From contig JALJEE010002733.1 of the NCBI GenBank assembly GCA_023231475.1, positions 1 to 64,000 on the forward strand: a stretch of 64,000 bases of DNA. Reading direction: 5' to 3'. Both the position numbers and the translations under genes were made by a program. Below are positions 35,370 through 45,444 of this stretch, one piece after another; the stretch's first letter is position 1, and every line of letters starts with the position of its first letter. A model generated the notes under the pieces. It was not told the origin of the DNA. It was given only the letters and a program-made list of their open reading frames with translations, and did not search any database. Source of the stretch: Seison nebaliae (lineage: Eukaryota > Rotifera > Pararotatoria > Seisonacea > Seisonidae).

Positions 35370-35719
35370 TTATGGCAGTTCTGGACATTTACAGGACGAC
35401 GCACAAAGACTTTTCATCCAATTTTGTTGAAGTTGTTTCAACCAATCAGTAAACCAGCCTCGACCCGATCCCTGAATAAGAATTAATAGAAATTATATAA
35501 AACTCTAAATTAACCATCATCATTGCAATTTGGGGTGGAATCGTTGCATCAACCACGTCTTCAACAGCAATTTCTGATGGTTCACCATCGTCCTTAAAAT
35601 TGAGAGTTCTAAATTTATTAAACATTTGGAAAACAGTTAACTGGAGGTGGTGTTGCCACTGCCGAAAATGCCACACTGACCAACATCAGGAAACAAACGA
35701 ATGAAACTAATCGGAACAT
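35370..35719 (-). CDS. Small secreted peptide, 85 residues, Cys-containing C-terminus
   Basis: Three exons, 35719-35642, 35592-35515 and 35471-35370, join in phase across introns of 49 and 43 bp with donors GTTAAC and GTTAAT. The product starts MFRLVSFVCFLMLVSVAFSA, a textbook signal peptide. An acidic middle follows (EPSEIAVEDVVDATIP), then a Trp-rich basic helix (GWFTDWLKQLQQNWMKSL) and a short Cys cluster CASSCKC before ELP and the stop. Three exons of 26, 26 and 33 codons with exact phase 0 joints make chance unlikely. The layout of signal peptide, acidic propiece and amphipathic or Cys-bearing mature part is like antimicrobial peptides, neuropeptide precursors or secreted effectors; which one is unknown. 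Confidence 0.7.
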
Positions 35720-36400
35720 TTTTATTTTATCGATCAAAATACTTCGGAATTATCATATTTATACCAGAAATAATAATTTATTAGCAATTTATTTTTAAAG
35801 TAAATTAATTGAATGCGTATAACATTACAATTCGATAACGGAGAAGGAGAAGACCGAATAAAACAATATTATTTCCTATTGTAACTTTATCACGTCGATT
35901 TAATGTTCTTTTAACATGCAAACAATACGGGATAGTGGGGAAAAGACGCTTTGAAATAATCGTTAACTGACAAACAGTTAGTTGTTCATTTTGAGAATAG
36001 CGAAGTATCCTTGAAATTATTGTACTTTTCTTTCAATTTTAATATTATTCTTTTCAAATTATTTCTCTAATTATAATAACAGTTTTCAGAGAATCAACTT
36101 CCGAACTATCATTACCGAAATTTAAACAAATTCGTCACCTACCTCGTTGACATGAAAATTTAACATATTCTTTTCTTTTACCTCCAAACAATGACACAGT
36201 AATTGTCACACAATTCAATGGAAATTTGCTGCGACGCCTCCAACTTAATCGATTAATATCAATGACATGTTCAGAAAACGATTCCGCGTTTTTTTTCCTG
36301 GTAAATTATTCAGGACTTAAAATCTCGAACAGAAAGTAAGTGATTATATGCCATTTTATCAATTCATATAAAAGTTTGAATTTAACAGATAAAAAATTTT
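35720..36400. other. Intergenic upstream of secreted peptide and tRNA
   Basis: The region contains the likely promoter of the secreted peptide on its left. A minus-strand frame of about 43 codons near 36180-36305, bounded by AG and GTAAAA, was seen but lacks support. Confidence 0.4.
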
Positions 36401-36508
36401 TGACACGAGCGGGATTCGAACCCGCGCCCTCAATTGAGGACCAGAATTCACATTATGCGTAAGAACTAATCTTGAGTCTGGCGCCTTAGACCACTCGGCC
36501 ATCGTGCC
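36401..36508 (-). tRNA. tRNA-Leu (anticodon CAA) with intron
   Basis: The gene folds as a full cloverleaf. The acceptor stem GGCACGA pairs with TCGTGTC (one G-U), the box A region is TGGCCGAGTGG, and the anticodon stem CCAGA/TCTGG holds the loop CTCAAGA with CAA (36474-36472). A long variable arm typical of Leu is present, and the T arm is GCGGGTTCGAATCCCGC. An intron of about 24 nt follows the base 3' of the anticodon, as in animal tRNA-Leu(CAA) genes. The mature length is about 84 nt. The discriminator base is A. It reads UUG codons. Confidence 0.95.
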
Positions 36509-36911
36509 ACGATAATAATTTGCTACATACATAAATATTAAAGTGAAATTCGGAATTAATCTAAAAAAAAATTGGAATGAATATTTCTAAAATAACAAAG
36601 TTTTTTTTATCTTCAATCTTTTAGGATATTTTAGTTTTAAGTAAATATTTAAATTAACGCGTACACTGTACACTTGGAGTGGATGTTAGTATGTTGAAGT
36701 TAAAACTAAAATTTTAAAATGGAAAATAGAACAAGAATGAAAGTGCTTCATATGGAATTGTTGAGGCGAATTGAAAAACTTTTCAATTATAATGCGATAA
36801 ATTGAAATGTTGAAGGATTGTCTATATGTGCATGTATGATGAAAAGTGAATGAAAAGATTTAAGTGAAACTGAGTTTCAAAATTTGTTTCAATTTTTTTT
36901 TCAATTCAAAA
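36509..36911. promoter_or_regulatory. Region between tRNA and Kar5-type gene
   Basis: This 400-bp AT-rich stretch must hold the promoter of the plus-strand gene that follows. No defined element was picked out. Confidence 0.3.
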
Positions 36912-38339
36912 ATGGAACGATTTTTCCGTTCTTTTATCATATTCTTTTTGTGGGTGAATCAATTGAATTGTATGTTTAATGATGGAGATAGTAGTTTCAT
37001 GAAGGAGGGTAGACAGAAATATGAGAATTTGATAAATAATGTTGAATATGAAACACGATTAATGAAATTATCTGATGTTGATCGGAAGATTGGAAAACGA
37101 AAGAATTCTTGTTGGTCGCAAGTGTTGGAGATGGTGAATAGTCATTGCAAATATATGGATGAAGATGTTCAACAAATGTTATCACTCTATTTCACTTATT
37201 GTCATTTGCGGTCTGTGTCAATGGAACCGCCTGATTGTATTGAAAAATTGTTGATAGAATATAATGAATCGAAAATAGAAGAAATCAAAAATTCGAAAGA
37301 AGAACAACAAATGTTTATCGAAACGGAAAAAGATGAAACTGTTTCGATTATAAGATCGAATGAAAAAGATCGAGCAGAAAATTTAGAATCATGTCTGGCT
37401 ACTGTTCGTGGAAATTCGTTTACTGTTTATACTCAATTTTATGTGGGAGTGAAATCGATGTGTCATTTCGTATCACAAGAATTATGGATGGAAAAGACGA
37501 CGGGTGCGGTCGATGATTTGACACGTGAAGGAGAAAGATCGGCGAAATTGATGAATGGAATGAATAATATTATGAGTGGAATGGTCAATCAAATTGATGA
37601 GAGCGTTAAACAGAGTGAAGAAATGATGGAAAATAGTAAAAAGTTTTCGGAAACTTTTCAACATTCCACTAATATTATGAGCGATTTATTCAATTCGTCA
37701 GTATCGACTTATTTTCGCCATTATCTCTCTTTTTTCCGTCAACTCGATCAATTGATGTATTTATTCCGAACGATTGTAACATCCTTACTTTTCTATTTCA
37801 CTTACTATATTATCATTCGAATATTGGGCGATTTGAATGAGGAGAAAGAGAAAAAAATTTATTGTCGGAAAATTCAAATATGTTTAATGATTCTCAGTTT
37901 CGCCAACGAAATGTTTCTCTTATTCATTTCACGAATCGAATTTCATGATTTGAGTGAAATAAGAATGATCTTTAATAATTTGTTCGAAAATGCTTATTCA
38001 AATTTCTATGACGATACAAACATAATTCATGAGAATTGGGAAACTTTCAAATTCTCCGTTTGGTTCTTACGACCCATTTGGCTTATCTTCTCCATCTCAG
38101 TCTCTTTCATCATTAGCAATACTCCTAAGGACGAGAATGAATTAGTTCGATATCCAAATGACATATTAACGGCTGAAAGTATCAAAGAAATGAATAAACG
38201 TTTATTAGTCGATATATTGAAGACGTATAATTCGAATAACAGACGAGAAATGACGAAACGGAGAAAAAGAAAATTGAAACTCAAATATGACGAGCATAGT
38301 GAAGAGACGAATACTAATCACGATCAATTATTTAATTAA
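36912..38339 (+). CDS. Kar5/GEX1/Brambleberry-type nuclear fusion protein
   Basis: The family acts in the nuclear envelope during nuclear membrane fusion (yeast karyogamy, plant gamete nuclei, fish pronuclear chromosome congression). The start is ATG 36912, which gives a signal peptide MERFFRSFIIFFLWVNQLNC; the frame upstream has no ATG. The 475-residue protein has the family Cys-rich head: CWSQVLEMVNSHCKYMDEDV, LYFTYCHL and PPDC (Cys 67, 79, 97, 109), then a second pair at 162 and 184 in SCLATVRG and VGVKSMCHFVSQELW. A heptad-like stretch (about 200-265) precedes the membrane part, with hydrophobic segments near 284-305, 322-341 and 382-403 and a basic tail. All this matches the known order. 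The gene is a single exon. Overall similarity is low, so the call rests on the Cys pattern and topology. Confidence 0.78.
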   Translation: MERFFRSFIIFFLWVNQLNCMFNDGDSSFMKEGRQKYENLINNVEYETRLMKLSDVDRKIGKRKNSCWSQVLEMVNSHCKYMDEDVQQMLSLYFTYCHLRSVSMEPPDCIEKLLIEYNESKIEEIKNSKEEQQMFIETEKDETVSIIRSNEKDRAENLESCLATVRGNSFTVYTQFYVGVKSMCHFVSQELWMEKTTGAVDDLTREGERSAKLMNGMNNIMSGMVNQIDESVKQSEEMMENSKKFSETFQHSTNIMSDLFNSSVSTYFRHYLSFFRQLDQLMYLFRTIVTSLLFYFTYYIIIRILGDLNEEKEKKIYCRKIQICLMILSFANEMFLLFISRIEFHDLSEIRMIFNNLFENAYSNFYDDTNIIHENWETFKFSVWFLRPIWLIFSISVSFIISNTPKDENELVRYPNDILTAESIKEMNKRLLVDILKTYNSNNRREMTKRRKRKLKLKYDEHSEETNTNHDQLFN

Positions 38340-41300
38340 ATGGAATATTTTTTAAGGAATCTATTTGTGGAAATCTTTTCATATTGAAAACATTCTTTAA
38401 TTTGTTTAATTAGGAAATAAATAAAAATTTCTGTTGAGAAAATCTTTTCATAATATTTCCCAATGTTTTGTTGCTGCAACAATTGTTTGGGGAGGATGTT
38501 GATGAATAAAATTGAAAGGAAAATTTGAAGAACATACAGATGGTAGATGGAGAAGAAAGTATTGGGAGGAATAAAAAGAAGAATAGTTAGAAAAGATTCA
38601 ATGTTCTTCTCCTAACTAATCGACTTCTAAACTATTAATATTTGAATCTGGTAGGTAGATCGATATATTTTACGGATCGAACAATTACTTGTACATGCCT
38701 GAAATGATTGAACAAATTATTGGAAGTACTTAACTATTCCATTTCCTCTTATTTCCACTATAACATCATACGAATTGTTTATTTATTTATTATGAATGTA
38801 GTTGCCAAATCCGTTTCATAATCAAATTAACTCAATTCATTCAATCAATGAAGAACCATTAAACGATTCTTTACATTCGCTTCTTTCTTCATATTTTATC
38901 GTTTTTAATTGCTTTTCTTTTTTGTCGTCTTCCTTCCTGGAACAAAGATCGATCTTATTCTCATTTCTCCGAACATTATTGATGTTCGTGTCCCAAAATT
39001 TTCATTATCACATCACTAAAAATGAGAAATAAGTAAGAAGAACTAGAATGATTGAATAACTCGAAAATAGAAACAGGATAAGTGGAAAGATTTCAAATAA
39101 ACCAACAACATTATCTCACTTAATAATATAGAGTTTTAATGAACAATTTTAATGTGCGGAATTATTATTTGGATTTTCAGTTAGATTATATATATATATT
39201 TGGAAGTTGTTCATTTGAAATTGATGTATCGGAGAATAATTAATCTTGATGAGGGAAGAACATCATCAGTTATATTGAATGTTGGATATGTATTAACTAT
39301 ATAATAGAGAAATAGTCGCAGTTCTTCGTTTTCCGACCGGAATTCATTCTGAACTCAGAGACGAATTTACTCAAATATTAATTTATCAATTTTTCGGGGA
39401 GGAATTCAGTAAATACAATTCACTCATCGTTATTAGTTTAGTAATGAAAATAATTCATTGAATGCGTTTCCTGGAGAAAATGATTTTCATATGTATAAAC
39501 TCAGTTTTAAAAGCAACAGCTTGTCTTTAAATGCGCCAATGTGGTATAATTTTGAAAGGTGCAAAAGAGAAAAAAAACTTATCAAAATACGATTTCTTAG
39601 AGTTTTTTTCGTACTTAAATTGTTATCTGTGTCGAATGTTTCAGTAGTTCAGATTCTACTATTAAAATATAAAATGTCATACCTACATGTAATCATACAA
39701 CCTGACAAAAGTAATAAAGTCCTGATATGAGAAATTTTTTTCAATAAAAAAACATTAAGCACCCTGAAAACAATTGGATTTTTCTTCTAACACATCGACG
39801 AATTAAACTGATTATATATTCTTTAAAGGTAATTCGTTCACCGATTTCAATTTAAATGATGATTTCTTCTCCAAAATCATTTAAATACTACTTTAAGGTT
39901 CTTCTCCATATTTCGCTGTTATGAGTGTTTACCTCATCGAGTTTAGCGTGAAATTTGCCCCGAAAATAAGAAAGGAATATTAATGAAAACATAGGATTGA
40001 TGCCTCTCCATGATCCATAGCGTATAATTAACGGAAAATATTAAGGAGTTCGTATGGGAATATTAGTTGTTCCATGTTTATCTAATGAATAAACTAATGA
40101 AAACTGAATAGTAGCTATAATTGAGATGTGTTCATCTTAGAATGACAATGATAAACCGTTGGATTAGTAGTGGAGTAGTAAATATATAAATCGAGTAATA
40201 TGTTCCCAACTCTGTCATCTGCATTCCACTCCTTATTATTATTTTTATTTTTTAACTTATTTTCCCCAAATTGGGTTTAGTTAAATTATCATCTTATCAC
40301 TTTTTTTTACTAGATACGAACGATTAATTTTCTTTTGTACGGATGCTCTCCCAATACACTGTTATTATTCGGCTATTTCTAATAATTCATATGCCGTATG
40401 TAATACTTTCACTCTACCAAAATTTATTGTCCAGCCATTCTCAAGTAGATGCATTTACTTGTCCTCCTCTTATCTATCGATTAACATAATATTCCAATCA
40501 TTGATTTTTAGAGAATTATCTTTCGAAAATTCAATTGACTTTATTTTTACGAGAGTAGTTAATTCAAAGGACGGAACGACAAGTGATAAACGGACAATTG
40601 GTACACTTACTAAAAAGACTGAATGTCAAACATTATCCTATATCATAATATGTATTCCTTTTTATTCATAAGAATTGATCAATTTATACTTCGTATCAAT
40701 AGGATCGATTAATAGATGTTTGATTGATTGGTCTAATTTTGGATTTAAATTAGTTTTTTAATTAATATTTATTAAAAATATATTGAGTATTTTAATCGTG
40801 AAAAAAAGAAAAAACGTTCAAAAGTATAATTTATTATTATAACAGTATAACATATATTTATAATTTTCACATACAGATACAAAAAATGGTAAAAATACAA
40901 AAGTGAAAACGTCTCCCAGAATACCTGGACTCAATTCATTGAATTGAATTCCAACAACATCTTGTTTATTGTAAAGAAAAATTTTATTATTACCAATATT
41001 TACTCCTCCAATTTTATGATTAAATTCTTCCATTTTATTTACTCGACAATCTCTATTGTCTTACTTCTCTCCCATTTGTGAATGAGCTATCAACCGGAAA
41101 TTGATTAATTGTTTATTGTTTTCTTCATTTGGATGTGCTCGTGGAAATTGATGGAAGAGAAATATAAGTGAGAAGGAACATTTGATGAAATATTTATGAA
41201 ACTGTAGATTTAATTGTAATAAATTATTACTATTAACATTTGTTAAATATAGAAGATTATCTAATAATTCGCGTTAAACCGATTGTACAACCCAACAATT

Positions 41301-41739
41301 GGACTTGTTCCACGTCATAATGTTTTTTTCAAAGAAAATTATTGACAAAAATAAATTGTTATTTGGAACATAAGTTATGTCCAATAATACGCGTACATGC
41401 GTACCAATAATTAAACGTATTAATTCTCATTCTTATTTCGATATTAATTATCGATTATTTGTTAAATATGCGACTGAAATGGAATGAAAAATCTGCATAA
41501 ATTCCATCTCAATTCCAAGATGAATGAAAAAGAAATTATTAATGTGAAAAGATAATAATGGTTTTTATGATGATGACGATGAGAATGTTATAGAATAAGA
41601 AGCAAAAAACATATTGTTGATTACATGAATAATCAGAGGAAATGGAATGTGATGATGTAATATTTTATGCAGTTTCTTCTCCTTTCTTTTCAGTTGGTGT
41701 TGAAATGAAAAATGAAAGTTTTTTTCTTTTCAAAATAAA
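38340..41739. other. 3.4 kb without a supported gene
   Basis: Poly(A)-type AATAAA signals follow the Kar5-type gene near 38417. Several frames of 60-90 codons occur (38802-39032 and 39458-39730 plus; 40818-41033 minus), but none has a recognisable domain or a phase-matched partner. The 40818-41033 frame (MEEFNHKIGGVNIGNNKIF) has the most protein-like composition and might be a small gene or exon. Confidence 0.4.
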
Positions 41740-41918
41740 CTACTCAGCTAGTTGCCATTCATTACCATCAAATCTTTGACTTATCACTATATCTTTATTT
41801 ATATCTGATAATTTATTAATATTGTGAGATGTAGATCACCTATTTGATCTAATGTCCAACAACGTCTATGACTTCCATTCAACTGATGACGAATTAAGAT
41901 AAAAATTATGGAAAACAT
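41740..41918 (-). CDS. Possible 47-residue small ORF, weak support
   Basis: From ATG 41918 the minus strand reads MFSIIFILIRHQLNGSHRRC. If a 35-bp intron (41839-41805, donor GTGATC) is removed, it ends in ISQRFDGNEWQLAE and a stop at 41740. The tail looks protein-like, but the intron is shorter than all others here, and reading through gives a different short end. It could be the last exons of a longer minus-strand gene. No family is recognised. Confidence 0.2.
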
Positions 41919-42540
41919 CTTTCATATGTTGTTTAATACGGGATGTTCGGAAGAAGAAAAATAAGAAGATATATTTCCTTTCTAGAATAATCGAATGGAA
42001 AAGAAGAAATCATCTGTTTTGAGATTGAATCAAAAAATTTCACTTTCGTTTTGAAGATGTTGTTGAGTGTCTGAAAAGGAAACATTTTCACAAATAGTTG
42101 AAACAAAACCAACTTTTTAGAGCACACAATTCATCTATAATCGGCTAATGGATTTTTTTCGCATTTTCGGATGTTCATTAATTCCTTTCGACATTTGGGA
42201 GATATAGAAAAACTTTCAATTCTAAACAGATGTCTATCATTTTCTGTTTACTGTTTTCCTTAATTAAAAAATATGATGTATTTCCATCGGAGATGATGGC
42301 TGATCATGATGAGGATGATGTTCTTTTTGACAAAAGACGACTTATGAGAAGCATGATAAAACGAGCAATATTGAGTATGAGAAAATGGAAAAGAATAACA
42401 TTGAATTGAATTACAGTTTTTGGGGAATTCTCGTCTAATGTTAGTTTACTATCGGATAATAATGGAAATTTTTGAATAAAATAGACATCGTATAATCATG
42501 AAATAATAATATGATGGTGAATGATCGTTGTTGATATACA
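41919..42540. other. Intergenic upstream of small Cys-rich peptide gene
   Basis: There is no supported gene. A 37-codon plus-strand frame from 42296 (MADHDEDDVLFDKRRLMRSM) is charged and protein-like but unsupported. Confidence 0.35.
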
Positions 42541-42548
42541 TATAAATA
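42541..42548 (+). promoter_or_regulatory. TATA box of the small Cys-rich peptide gene
   Basis: TATAAATA lies 74 bp upstream of the ATG at 42615, a normal distance for a TATA box with a short leader. Confidence 0.4.
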
Positions 42549-42614
42549 TATATCAATCTCAAAGAAGTTTCTCCATTATTATATTCTAATTATAATATTA
42601 AGGAGTCATTAGAT

Positions 42615-42913
42615 ATGTCATTTCTCCGCAATTTTTTTGTCCTAACCAATATCCTATTTGTCTTTCTACAAAACATTCCTCCTCAGGTAAGAAATCTAGT
42701 TCGAGAACGATCAACTGTTCTAATGTGATGTTAATAGGACATACCTTTCGCTTCTTTTCGCGAACATTCTCAGTGTTTGAGAAACTCTGGTCATTCTACG
42801 AAATTGTTAAGAAATAGGCAAATATTTCTTGGAAGAAATTTCAGAATTTTATTCCACCATGTTACACTTGTTATGATTGTTGCCAACAAGAAATATATCT
42901 TAGAGTCAGATGA
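42615..42913 (+). CDS. Probable small Cys-rich secreted peptide, 46 residues
   Basis: Exon 1 (42615-42686) is a signal peptide, MSFLRNFFVLTNILFVFLQN, followed by IPPQ and a strong donor GTAAGA. Exon 2 (42845-42913) starts after TTTCAG in phase 0 and reads NFIPPCYTCYDCCQQEIYLR then VR and a stop. The mature peptide would hold four cysteines spaced C-x2-C-x2-CC. A TATA box precedes the gene. Signal, donor, acceptor, phase and Cys content agree, yet both exons are short, so chance is not excluded. A type of toxin or defence peptide is possible; I recognise no family. Confidence 0.42.
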
Positions 42914-45444
42914 AACATTTTAATTTTGGAGTTATCGATGTTATTAAAGAATGTGGTCATTAAAATCTCTGAAGTATGCGCCATTTGACGTAAAATGGAA
43001 AATAACTCTTTGCAACGAATCTCCAACAACTATGTAATTATTTAAATATTATACAAAGGATTATAAAAGATATGTCAATTCTTGCATTGATTTCAGGTAA
43101 TACCATTCCTTGGACTTTAGTAATGGTATCGTTAAAATGGTAAATATTTAAGTATAGAGTTCGACAAGTTTTTTCTCCTTGTCTTTTCAATTAACACATT
43201 TCACGAGTATCGATTTTATTGGTGTTGCAATAATTTATTTCATTATTGCTTATAGCGTCTATTTGAAACTTAATCCGTATTTCATTGATTCTAAAAGCGA
43301 AAGATAAATTATTCTTAAAATAAATTCTAAAAGTATTTCATTTTGTCATAGTATGAGTAGAACATTGAAAAATGCCGATCTTGACGATTGTTCGATCTAG
43401 GGCTGGGGGAATGATCCATGATCCTTAAATGAAAAAGATCGATCCTTCTATACGAACTTCGATCTCGTTTATTGTGTTCTCTTCAATGTCTTCAAATACT
43501 CATCGTGTAGTTTCACCAGGTTCTGAACTGTTTTTTATTATTAAGACTTAGAATGTACTATATTAAAATTTAGTGTATAAAAGTGAATGACGTACAATTC
43601 GGAGAATAGACAATTCCCAGATAAGACAATTCAGAGAATAGATAATTCAAAGATTCAAATAATTCAATTTTCAATGGAGAACAGACTTTTCAAATAAACA
43701 AAAAATATGATTTATTAGAATATGTTTTTGTACTAAAATTTGAGAGTTTTCCATCCGCACTGAAATTTATTTGCACGTACTGCTGAGTGAGTGAAAACCG
43801 GAAACACTTAATTCTATGGATGAGATTCTTATTATTATGTACAAGTTGGACAATATGTCACATGTTCCCGATATCTTACGTTCTGAAATAGATCGGGTGA
43901 AATTGTTTAATTCTAATAATTCTCCAAATCTATTTCTCTTCTAAACTTATCCTGCGGGGATTTCTGCGAAGGAAAAATAGATAACGATAACTCTTAATAG
44001 AATTGCAAATAAATTAAGGGAAAGAATCCATTCTTTTCAAAAAAGTACTTGTTAAATTGATATCTTAGTTTTCCCATTAAAACGATTACGACAGATTCCA
44101 GTGTTTACTCATAATTCCTTTTTTAACATCGACACTTATTTATACGTTTCCTATTGTACTTAATTGGACTACTTATCATAACAATTCATAAAATATGATG
44201 ATTTGCTAATAATAAAACTTATCTAGGAATCTGTTTAATATCCTATTCATTTGGATAAATTATCTTCCGTCTCGCTTATTGTCTACATCGAATAATCTAT
44301 TATTATTATATTATTACAAACATGATATGTTTTAGACGAAGTTTGAAAGATATTATTAGAGGAGAATGGAAGACAAATGAAGAAATGCACAGTTCTATGA
44401 TTTTACGTTAATTATTAAAATGTACAATTCGCACAAAATTAAACAATTTTATTATTGTCGCTGAAAGGAAGGAAAATGTTTGATGTCATAATTTTGGAAG
44501 TATCTTTCTTCAAAGATACGAAATTTCTATTCATTCTTCTTGTTCTTCGATTACAGTTCGATTTTTTGAAAAAATTGATTATTCTTATTTAGAATTATCA
44601 ATAAAGTAGAATTCATAAGGGAATGGAATTGTTCTCTGCTAAAAGGTTCTTATAATAAGAAAATATGGATAATTTGTATGTGAGGTAAGTCCGAAATTGG
44701 AATTGATAATTGTTATTTTCTATAAAATAATGGAAATATAACAACTGTCAATGGATATCTCTTAATTTATTCATTCGTTTATTAGTGTTCAATCGTTTCA
44801 TATTAATTCTAATTAGAGAACGTTCTTCTAATTTAAAATTCAGTCATTTGATTATTGTAAATTGTATTTGAAATTCCATCTTTCCCAAACGATTAACTTA
44901 TTGATATTAATGTTCTTTTCTAATAACCTTATCAAATACAGGAAAACAGATAATATCAATATTTATTATCGAAAATTACTTTAGGGAAAAGAAATGGAAA
45001 ATTGTTAGGGAATATATTATATGTATGTTCTAAGAAATGCATTCTTCTATTATATTCTCGATTTATTGTTTTTAAAAAAATTGGAATGATTATGCAATTT
45101 CCCCAGAATTATATGACATCAATTTATATGTATTCTAATTTCTTTTCGTAATTTTAAAGTATTCTTATAATGGAATTGAGAACTTTCATGTGTTCCTAAA
45201 TATTAAATGTTCCATTTAAAATTGTCATACTTAAAATTTAAAATGTATATAGGATGAGTGATATTTCTAAAAATGTTTGATGATATAAAAAAAATAATGG
45301 AATTATTTCTTCCTATCATTAGATTGAATCGGAAAGACATTCTTCACTCATGTCTTCGTTAGTTTACGTGGAAATTGCATTATCTGGCACATGAAACACC
45401 AGCAACTGACAAGGTATGTTAAATGATTCCATAAGTCAAATAAG
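42914..45444. other. 2.5 kb without a supported gene
   Basis: The stretch contains the 16-bp tandem array at 43594-43657. The right end (45350-45444) may be leader sequence of the LDLa gene, with a GTATGT donor-like site at 45415. No other gene is recognised. Confidence 0.4.
43594..43657. repeat. Tandem array, four 16-bp units
   Basis: Four units of exactly 16 bp follow each other: ACAATTCGGAGAATAG, ACAATTCCCAGATAAG, ACAATTCAGAGAATAG and a decayed ATAATTCAAAGATTCA; a fifth partial unit follows. The unit length equals that of the iterons at the MULE ends at 16.2 kb, although the sequence differs. Confidence 0.8.

Noticed and set aside
36180-36305. Open minus-strand stretch of about 43 codons between AG and GTAAAA
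   Set aside because: No neighbouring exon in phase and no recognisable composition; expected by chance at this length.
39458-39730. 90-codon plus-strand frame
   Set aside because: It does not begin with ATG, has no domain and sits in AT-rich DNA where such frames are expected.
40818-41033. Minus-strand frame with VGIQFNELSPGILGDVF, slightly like a glycine cleavage H protein
   Set aside because: The spacing between the VGI and LGD parts is wrong for that family, the lipoyl-lysine region is absent, and no partner exon was found.
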